64,000 nucleotides of DNA from assembly GCF_008014745.1 (NCBI RefSeq), contig NZ_VPFD01000013.1:1-64000 (forward strand), in the 5' to 3' direction. The translations under genes and the position numbers were made by a program. This DNA is from Massilia arenae (GTDB taxonomy: Bacteria > Pseudomonadota > Gammaproteobacteria > Burkholderiales > Burkholderiaceae_D). Numbering within the stretch: the first letter of the stretch is position 1; each line of letters opens with the position of its first letter. Below are positions 58,283-64,000 of this stretch, in pieces. The notes under the pieces were generated by a model. It was not told the DNA's origin and made no database searches. It worked only from the letters and a program-made list of their open reading frames with translations.

Positions 58283-59541
58283 TGCATGCCCCCCGATTGC
58301 GTGACTCCAGTTTGCGAGGCACCACTGCTGCGAATCAACCACGTATTGGCGTCGGGCGCTTCCAGGCTGAGGTGGCGTGCCGCCAGGGCCGGACGCAACT
58401 GGTCTGCGGCGCCGGGGTTGGCGGATTCAGGTTTGACGCGCACCGTGAGGGCGCGTTCGCGAAACTCCATTGATGCAATCGCAGGCGGCGCGCCGAGGCC
58501 GCCAATGGCTTCGCCGAAGGCGGCCGCCATCCAGGTAAATTCATCGCCGCCCACCTCGCCGCTGCCGGCCCTGGCGCGCGCGATGCTCTGCTGCATCTGC
58601 GCCACCGGATCGATTGCCGGCTGGTTCGGATACACCGAGCGGAACGTCTGGCTCATCTGCTGGCGCACGGCGTCGGCCTCGCGCTTCAGGCCCAGCCATT
58701 CGACATTGAGGCCGATGACATTGACCACCAGCGCCGCCAGCGCGAGCCGGATCGGCCAGCGCCAGCGCCGCCAGTCGCGCCGGGCCACGCCGGCCGTGCC
58801 CAGGCCGGGCACCAGGTCGAGCGCGGGCCCGACGGCGCCGCCGTTATTGCTGCCGCGGGCGCCGGCGATCCAGTGCGCCCAGTTGTCGCTCTCGAGGGTG
58901 ACGCCGGGGCCGGCCTCGGCCAGCAGCGCCTGGTACTCCCCCATCTGCTCGTGCTCGACGTACAGCACCAGCGGCGCATCGCCGGCCAGCGCGCGCGCCG
59001 TCTGCAAGGCCACCACCGCGCTGCCGTCAAGCGCCAGGCCCAGGCCCTCGTACTGGCTCTGGCGCAGGATCAGTTCGCCCTTGCCGAAGGCGGCGCTCAC
59101 GCTGCCTGGATGCAGTGGCAGGCACAATTGTTCCGGCACGGCCACCACGGCGCGCGCGCCCATCTCCAGGAGTTTACGCACCAGCGGCTCGAGCCAGGCC
59201 TGCTGCACCACGGCCACCGGACGGCGGCCGTCGGCCATGGCCGGGCCGGCCACCAGCACGCAATCGAGCGGGTCGCCCAGGATGTATTCTTCGACCAGGG
59301 CCGGCAGCGCCGCGCGCAGGCGCGCACCAGCCAGCGGGGGCGCCTGCACCGCCAGCAGGGTGACGTCGCTCGCGGCCAGGATCAGCACCACGCGCCGGCT
59401 GGCCGCGACCACGTCGCCCAGGTTGCGCAGCACGCCTTCGCCCTGCTGTCCGATGGCGCCGTTGTCGCCGACCATCGCGAACCTGCACAAGGCGCCCTCG
59501 CCTTCGCTCCTGGCCGGATGCCGGATATAAAGAGTAGTCAA
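58279..59541 (-). CDS. gspL: Type II secretion protein L
   Basis: A 420-residue protein with a cytoplasmic actin-like domain (first 250 residues, with VLRNLGDVVAASRRVVLILA) that binds GspE, a membrane helix at about 265-285 (IRLALAALVVNVIGLNVEWL), and a periplasmic ferredoxin-like end. It starts 16 nt after gspK and overlaps gspM. Confidence 0.9.
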   Translation of the reverse strand: MTTLYIRHPARSEGEGALCRFAMVGDNGAIGQQGEGVLRNLGDVVAASRRVVLILAASDVTLLAVQAPPLAGARLRAALPALVEEYILGDPLDCVLVAGPAMADGRRPVAVVQQAWLEPLVRKLLEMGARAVVAVPEQLCLPLHPGSVSAAFGKGELILRQSQYEGLGLALDGSAVVALQTARALAGDAPLVLYVEHEQMGEYQALLAEAGPGVTLESDNWAHWIAGARGSNNGGAVGPALDLVPGLGTAGVARRDWRRWRWPIRLALAALVVNVIGLNVEWLGLKREADAVRQQMSQTFRSVYPNQPAIDPVAQMQQSIARARAGSGEVGGDEFTWMAAAFGEAIGGLGAPPAIASMEFRERALTVRVKPESANPGAADQLRPALAARHLSLEAPDANTWLIRSSGASQTGVTQSGGMQ

Positions 59542-59557
59542 ACCGTCTCGCTTTCTT

Positions 59558-60541
59558 CTAGTTTTGGCGGGTCCAGATCACGCTCACACCACCGGCAGGA
59601 CCAACGTTGGTCAGGCTGCCTTTCTGCACCAGCGACTCCGCGTCCAGCGCCGCGCGATCCAGGCGGATGCGGCTCTGCACCAGGAAATAATTGCTGTTGG
59701 TGCTGATTTTCGGTCTCTCCGGCGCCTCTGACTTGCACTGCAATTCATTTTCAAACATCGCTACATCGTTCCACGGTATCCGCTTGCGCTGCTCGACCAT
59801 GGCATTGGCCTGAGAGATCGAGCAACCAGGCAAGACCGCCGCCAGCACCTCGGCCGGCGCCGTGTTCACGTTCACCGTCGTCGCTTGCGCCGGCAGCACG
59901 ATCACGAACGGACGCAAGGCCTCGACCGTCTCGGGCTTGACGCCCTGCACCGCCAGCAGGTCGTCCACCCGCAGGACCGGCATCGGATTGCCCTTGCGCG
60001 GTGTCTGCGCGGTGTTGTTCGCGTCGTCCTGCTCCTGCTCCTGCGCCAGCGCTTGGCCGGCGGCGACGAAATCGGCGATCGGACGCGCCAGCCGCGGCTC
60101 TTGCCGCACATTGGTCAGCAGGCGGCGGAGCACCTCGGTCTCGACGGAATCGCGCTTGCCGCCCGCCGCCAGGTTGTTCAGATTGTATCGCGCCGTGGCG
60201 TCGTAAACCTGACCCGACAGGGATGCATTGAAATTTTCTCCCTGCACCCGCTCACGTTCGATGTATTGGTCGAGCCGGGTCTCGGCCAGCGGCGTGGCCC
60301 AGATCTGGTCGAGCGAGATGCGCCCGCCAAAGGGCTGGCGCAGGATCACGCTGGCCCAGTCGAGGGCGCCGCGCTGGATCCACTTGGTCTGCAGCTGCAG
60401 GCGCTGGTTTTCCATCGAGCGCACCTGCACCTGCTGCTGCCAGAACAGGCTGGCGACGATCGAGATCGCCAGCGTGGTCAGCAGCAGGGCCGTGACCACG
60501 GCGACGCCGCGCTGGCGGGGTGGATGGCGCAACAGACGCAT
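59558..60541 (-). CDS. gspK: Type II secretion minor pseudopilin K
   Basis: A 327-residue large minor pseudopilin that caps the pseudopilus tip with GspI and GspJ. The N-terminal prepilin region RQRGVAVVTALLLTTLAISI has the cleavage site after Gly, but the residue after Gly is Val and the usual Glu at +5 is absent, as in other GspK proteins. The helical insert domain and NVNTAPAEVLAAVLPG are typical. The start overlaps the gspJ stop by one base. Confidence 0.92.
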   Translation of the reverse strand: MRLLRHPPRQRGVAVVTALLLTTLAISIVASLFWQQQVQVRSMENQRLQLQTKWIQRGALDWASVILRQPFGGRISLDQIWATPLAETRLDQYIERERVQGENFNASLSGQVYDATARYNLNNLAAGGKRDSVETEVLRRLLTNVRQEPRLARPIADFVAAGQALAQEQEQDDANNTAQTPRKGNPMPVLRVDDLLAVQGVKPETVEALRPFVIVLPAQATTVNVNTAPAEVLAAVLPGCSISQANAMVEQRKRIPWNDVAMFENELQCKSEAPERPKISTNSNYFLVQSRIRLDRAALDAESLVQKGSLTNVGPAGGVSVIWTRQN

Positions 60542-61203
60542 CAGGTGCCTCCCAGCAGGAAGGACTTGACCATCGGCTGGCCCAGGCCCTGCACGGTGAG
60601 CGCCACCTGCACGCCGGTGGGCTCGCGCGAGCGGGCCGGGCCCAGGGCCGGATCGATAGGCGGGGGTTGGCCCTCGCCATTACCACCGACCGCAGTCGGC
60701 TCATTACGCCAGGCATTGTTTTGCCAGCCCTGCACCTGCATGCCAGTCACGCCGACCTGCAGCGCAACGGACGGCGAATTCTCGGCCGGCGCATCGGATG
60801 CGATCGCCTGCCACAGCTGGGCGATGTGGTCGAGGTCGCGCGTGCCGGGCGACTCGCGCCGCATCAGCTGGCCGTTGACCACGCGGTAGCTGACCACCTG
60901 CAGGCGCGATGGCTCGTGTTCGACGAAGACCTTGCGCACCAGGGTCAGGCGGTCGGCATCCCACAGCAGCGCCGGGCGGCCGCGCATGATGTCGTTGCCG
61001 GCCGCGTTCTCGCAATCGTTCTGCATCTGGGCAAAGGCCAGCTGCATGCCGCGCGTGATTTCCATCTCGTGCGTGAGCGCCACGCGCGCACGCACGATGC
61101 CGTCCAGCCCGCGCCAGCCGAGCACGGCCACCATGGCGAGAATGCCGATCGCCACCAGGAGTTCGACCAGCGTGAAGCCTGCATGCCGCGAGCTGGCGTT
61201 CAT
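60541..61203 (-). CDS. gspJ: Type II secretion minor pseudopilin J
   Basis: A 220-residue pseudopilin. The prepilin cleavage site is HAG-FTLVELLVAIGILAMVA, with Glu at +5. The start at 61203 (MNASSRH) overlaps the gspI stop (ATGA). A Pro-rich loop near residues 175-195 is lengthened relative to shorter homologues. Confidence 0.9.
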   Translation of the reverse strand: MNASSRHAGFTLVELLVAIGILAMVAVLGWRGLDGIVRARVALTHEMEITRGMQLAFAQMQNDCENAAGNDIMRGRPALLWDADRLTLVRKVFVEHEPSRLQVVSYRVVNGQLMRRESPGTRDLDHIAQLWQAIASDAPAENSPSVALQVGVTGMQVQGWQNNAWRNEPTAVGGNGEGQPPPIDPALGPARSREPTGVQVALTVQGLGQPMVKSFLLGGT

Positions 61204-61598
61204 ATCGGGGAAGGCCTCAGGACCAGTTGGATGAGTTTGACAATGCGGCGCCCCGGGTTGTCGGCATCGAACACCGACACTTCGATCCTGCGCAACAGCG
61301 GGTTGGGACTGACCAGCACTTCTTCCTCGCACATCAGGTTCAGGTCGCCTTGCGGGCAGGGAAAGCTGCGCTTGCCGATCTCGGGGAATTCGCGGCCCAG
61401 GCGGATCTGCACCAGCCGGTTCTCGGCCGACCAGGTCGCCATCATCGAGGCGCGCAGGCCGGCGCTATTGGTCGTCAGGCTACCCACCGCGCGCAGGCCG
61501 GCGGCCAGCGCGGTGCCGACGATGACCAGCGCCACCAGCACTTCCAGCAGGGTGAATCCGGTGCTTCTGCGAGACGGCATCATGGTCCTCGGCGTCAT
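61200..61598 (-). CDS. gspI: Type II secretion minor pseudopilin I
   Basis: A 132-residue pseudopilin with cleavage site STG-FTLLEVLVALVIVGTAL. The start at 61598 overlaps the gspH stop (ATGA); further ATGs at 61583 and 61580 would also leave the prepilin leader. The rest has the small beta domain with WSAENRLVQIRLGREFP. Confidence 0.9.
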   Translation of the reverse strand: MTPRTMMPSRRSTGFTLLEVLVALVIVGTALAAGLRAVGSLTTNSAGLRASMMATWSAENRLVQIRLGREFPEIGKRSFPCPQGDLNLMCEEEVLVSPNPLLRRIEVSVFDADNPGRRIVKLIQLVLRPSPI

Positions 61599-62086
61599 TC
61601 GACGGTAAAGTGGCCGACGCCGTCGGCGCGGATCGCGACCGCGTTGGCGCCCGAGGCCAAGGTCAGCACGAAGGGACGGTCGACCGGCTCGCGGCCGAAG
61701 GTGATGCGCAGCATGTCCGGGCCGCCGCTTCCAGCCCCACTTCCGGACGGTTCGAGCACCAGCCGCAGCGGCGGATTCTTGAAGCTGCGCTCGCGCAGCA
61801 GGTCGTCGCGCGTGACCGGCTCCCAGCCGGTGTCGCCGCGCACCATGAAGCGGTAGCGCTCGCCGTTGGCCTCGAACGCGACCAGGCGGTTGCGCACGAT
61901 GGCTTCGTCGCGCGCCAGCTGCAGCAGCAGTGCGATGCGCTTGGCCTCGTTCTCGAGGTCCTGGCGCGGGCTCGGGAGGGCGTTCAGCGTAGCCAGTCCC
62001 AGCGTGATGCCGATGATGACCATCACGACCAGCAGCTCCACCAGGGTGAAGCCGGAGGATGCGCCCCGCGCGCGCCAGGCCGGCAT
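61595..62086 (-). CDS. gspH: Type II secretion minor pseudopilin H
   Basis: A 163-residue pseudopilin. The leader ends SSG-FTLVELLVVMVIIGITLG and is followed by the beta-rich body with ARDEAIVRNRLVAFEANGER. It starts 12 nt after gspG and overlaps gspI. Confidence 0.9.
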   Translation of the reverse strand: MPAWRARGASSGFTLVELLVVMVIIGITLGLATLNALPSPRQDLENEAKRIALLLQLARDEAIVRNRLVAFEANGERYRFMVRGDTGWEPVTRDDLLRERSFKNPPLRLVLEPSGSGAGSGGPDMLRITFGREPVDRPFVLTLASGANAVAIRADGVGHFTVE

Positions 62087-62098
62087 GGGAAAGATGTC

Positions 62099-62536
62099 TT
62101 AGTGCCAGGAACCGACGTCGGCATCCTCGCCGTTGCCGCCCGGCTGGCCGTCGGCGCCGTAGGAGAATACGTCGATCTCGCCTTTCACGCCCGGCGACAG
62201 GTATTGGTAAGCATTGCCCCAAGGATCCTTCGGCAGCTTCTCGATATAGCCGCCGTCCTTCCAGCCGTTGGCGGCCGGGCCGGAGGTCGGCTTGGCGATC
62301 AGGGCGTTCAGGCCCTGCTCGGTGGTCGGATAGCGCTGGTTGTCGAGCTTGTACAGCTTGAGGGCCTGCATCATGGTGGCGATGTCGACCTTGGCGGCAG
62401 TGACGCGCGATTCGCCCGTGCGGCCCAGCAATTTAGGCACGACCAGGGCGCCGAGAATGCCGATGATGACCACGACGACCATGATCTCGACCAGGGTAAA
62501 GCCGCGGGCGCGACGTTGTGTGCGTTGGAAATTCAT
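62099..62536 (-). CDS. gspG: Type II secretion major pseudopilin G
   Basis: A 145-residue protein that forms the pseudopilus shaft. The cleavage site is RARG-FTLVEIMVVVVIIGILG, followed by the conserved LYKLDNQRYPTTEQGLNALI and the calcium-site region DPWGNAYQY and SYGADGQPGG. The start at 62536 (MNFQRTQ) gives a nine-residue-plus leader. It is the first gene of the gsp operon. Confidence 0.95.
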   Translation of the reverse strand: MNFQRTQRRARGFTLVEIMVVVVIIGILGALVVPKLLGRTGESRVTAAKVDIATMMQALKLYKLDNQRYPTTEQGLNALIAKPTSGPAANGWKDGGYIEKLPKDPWGNAYQYLSPGVKGEIDVFSYGADGQPGGNGEDADVGSWH

Positions 62537-62600
62537 ATGCAGTGTGATTAGGCTGGTGAATCGGTGGAGCCGGGACAGTATACGGCCGAAATATGACAAG

Positions 62601-62628
62601 ATAATACTGCGGATGAGTCTGCGTACAA
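62601..62628 (-). promoter_or_regulatory. Possible promoter of the gsp operon
   Basis: On the minus strand TTGTAC (62628-62623), a 16-nt spacer and TATTAT (62606-62601) stand about 65 nt before gspG in an AT-richer stretch. No other comparable hexamer pair is seen in this gap. Confidence 0.4.
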
Positions 62629-62731
62629 TTACTGTGCGAATGATTACATCGCTACCGGCGGCGGGTGTGCAATTGTAAGCTACCTACGCCTGTCACGACA
62701 CCTTGGATCCGCGCGATTAAGGCAGTCCTCA

Positions 62732-63490
62732 TCAAACCTCGTACCGCCTGGCGCACACCGGGCAATCGACATTGCGCGCCACCTTGACGCCAGTCCACTC
62801 CATGTATTTCCCATCCAGCATCAGAAGGCGGCCGATCAATGGCTCGCCAACACCCGCGATCAGCTTCATCGCTTCGGCGGCCTGGACCGCGCCGACGATG
62901 CCGACCAGCGGGGCGAACACCCCCATGGTGCTGCAGGCAACGTCCTCAAAACCGCTGTCTTCAGGGAACAGGCAGGCATAGCACGGTGCGTCGGGCTGGC
63001 GCGGGTCGAATACGGACAGCTGGCCGTCGAAGCGGATCGCCGCCCCCGACACCAGCGGCACGCCGGCTGCAACGCAGGCGCGGTTGACGGCGTGGCGGGT
63101 GGCGAAGTTGTCGCTGCAGTCGAGCACGACGGTGGCCGTGCGCGCCAGCGCCAGCAGGCGCTCGGGGCCGGCCCGTTCGTTCAGGGCGACCACCTCGATC
63201 TCGGGGTTGATCGCCAGCAGGGCCGCGCGCCCGGAATCGACCTTGGGCTGGCCAATGCGTTCGGTCGTGTGCATCACCTGGCGCTGCAGGTTGGTCAGGT
63301 CGACCGTGTCGTCGTCGACCAGGGTGATGCGGCCGATGCCGCCCGAGGCCAGGTAGAGGGCGGCCGGCGAGCCGAGGCCGCCGGCGCCGATCACCAGGGC
63401 GTGGGCCTCGAGCAGGCGCTGCTGGCCTTCGATGCCGATGTCGTCGAGCAGGATGTGGCGCGAGTAGCGCAGGAGTTGGTGGTCGTTCAT
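62732..63490 (-). CDS. moeB: Molybdopterin-synthase adenylyltransferase MoeB (ThiF/HesA family)
   Basis: A 252-residue E1-like enzyme that adenylates the C-terminus of a ubiquitin-like sulfur carrier (MoaD, possibly ThiS). RYSRHILLDDIGIEGQQRLL opens the protein, the ATP site is VIGAGGLGSPAALYLASGG, and two CxxC zinc pairs are visible (CYAC, CPVC). No other molybdopterin gene is adjacent. MoeB is preferred, but ThiF function cannot be excluded. It lies downstream of the CtpA-like gene on the same strand. Confidence 0.88.
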   Translation of the reverse strand: MNDHQLLRYSRHILLDDIGIEGQQRLLEAHALVIGAGGLGSPAALYLASGGIGRITLVDDDTVDLTNLQRQVMHTTERIGQPKVDSGRAALLAINPEIEVVALNERAGPERLLALARTATVVLDCSDNFATRHAVNRACVAAGVPLVSGAAIRFDGQLSVFDPRQPDAPCYACLFPEDSGFEDVACSTMGVFAPLVGIVGAVQAAEAMKLIAGVGEPLIGRLLMLDGKYMEWTGVKVARNVDCPVCARRYEV

Positions 63491-63518
63491 GGTTTTAGGC
63501 CGTGGGTGGGCTGGCAGG

Positions 63519-63632
63519 ACTTGGGTCCCCGCCTGCGCGGGGACGACGTTGAGAGACGTGTGTGGATTGCTTCAAGCTCGACTTTGGCCACGTCCCTGAT
63601 CACGTCATCCCCGCGCAGGCGGGGATCCAAGC
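63519..63632. repeat. Inverted pair of REP-like repeats between moeB and the S41 protease
   Basis: Copies at 63519-63549 and 63602-63632 have the variant core TCCCCGC-N4-GCGGGGA and lie in opposite orientation about 52 nt apart, the same layout as the pair at 33206-33318. Confidence 0.82.
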
Positions 63633-63654
63633 TCAGCCCGCACCACCCCCAACA

Positions 63655-64000
63655 TCATTTCTTCGGCGGCGCCTTCAATTCAGGCAATTTATGCTCCGCC
63701 CCCGGCAACGGCGCCGGCGCGGGTTTGTCTTCGTCGGGCACGCCCTTGGCCAGTTGCACCGGCTGGCCCTTGAAGTGATTGATCGCCTGCGCCAATTGAA
63801 AATCGTCCTGGCCGCCGAACTCGATCGGCTTGCGGTCCTTCAGCAGGGCCAGCGCGCGCTGCTGCTGCGCGAGGCTCGGGTTCTGGTCCTTGGGCGCCGC
63901 TTCCTTCTCGCCTTCGGCCGCCAGGTGGCGCTGCAGGTCCGCTTCGCGCACGCGCAGGGCGTTCAGCAGGTCGCCCTCGGCACTTTCGTCGACCCGCATA
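63655..64000 (-). CDS. C-terminal end of an S41 (CtpA-like) peptidase, partial
   Basis: About 114 residues of the C-terminus are visible; the rest lies beyond the window. RVDESAEGDLLNALRVREAD followed by LQRHL resembles the end of carboxyl-terminal processing proteases that precede moeB in related bacteria, after which a Lys/Pro-rich tail (APAPLPGAEHKLPELK) closes the protein. The catalytic domain is not in view, so the family rests on this tail and on the neighbourhood. Confidence 0.6.
   Translation of the reverse strand, partial: MRVDESAEGDLLNALRVREADLQRHLAAEGEKEAAPKDQNPSLAQQQRALALLKDRKPIEFGGQDDFQLAQAINHFKGQPVQLAKGVPDEDKPAPAPLPGAEHKLPELKAPPKK

Overview
The window looks like a chromosomal segment of a betaproteobacterium of the order Burkholderiales, most likely Oxalobacteraceae (Massilia/Telluria-like). 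The evidence is the G+C-rich coding, the Tyr-Gly-Thr tRNA cluster in front of tuf, an S-adenosylhomocysteine (SAH) riboswitch in front of ahcY with metF downstream, a one-cysteine DksA, tandem Burkholderiales-type porins, and no sign of a plasmid or prophage. The genus is an inference from gene content, not from an alignment.

Left part (1-9.6 kb): the start of tuf (EF-Tu) and three tRNAs on the minus strand behind one strong promoter; a pair of signalling genes (a TPR response regulator and an HDOD/GAF-like protein); a membrane-anchored J-domain protein; a MidA-type methyltransferase; then, divergently, a pteridine-reductase-like SDR, folB, ttcA and a 2H phosphoesterase. From 9.8 to 11.0 kb lies a less G+C-rich two-gene island that I read as a membrane-inserting toxin/effector with a glycine-zipper C-terminus followed by its putative immunity protein. 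It is the best candidate here for something little described. A membrane acyltransferase behind a near-perfect Fur-box-like palindrome follows.

Middle (12-31 kb): a SixA-like phosphatase, a LuxR-type regulator, an M14 carboxypeptidase, an S41 protease lipoprotein, a fused indolepyruvate ferredoxin oxidoreductase with a divergent Lrp/AsnC regulator, a GNAT enzyme, a diguanylate cyclase, the cca/GST/epimerase/lytic transglycosylase run, and 5-formyl-THF cyclo-ligase. At 30.3-34.5 kb sits a methionine-cycle block: metF, a YvlD-like membrane protein, ahcY with its SAH riboswitch, and metK. Two LpxL-type acyltransferases and dapF follow.

Right part (37-64 kb): a Sel1-type protein with an in-frame 15-nt tandem repeat; two tandem porins, the second split by an in-frame stop; DUF484-xerC; a histidine-rich COG0523 GTPase and dksA; a two-STAS-domain protein; a 156-bp MITE-like palindrome inserted exactly at the stop codon of a 32-residue membrane microprotein; hslVU behind a sigma-32-like promoter; an orphan HicB-type protein; an XRE regulator; and a complete twelve-gene type II secretion operon on the minus strand in the order G-H-I-J-K-L-M-N-D-E-F-C. 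moeB and the end of an S41 (CtpA-like) protease close the window. Seven copies of a roughly 31-bp palindromic repeat, six of them in inverted pairs, lie between genes.
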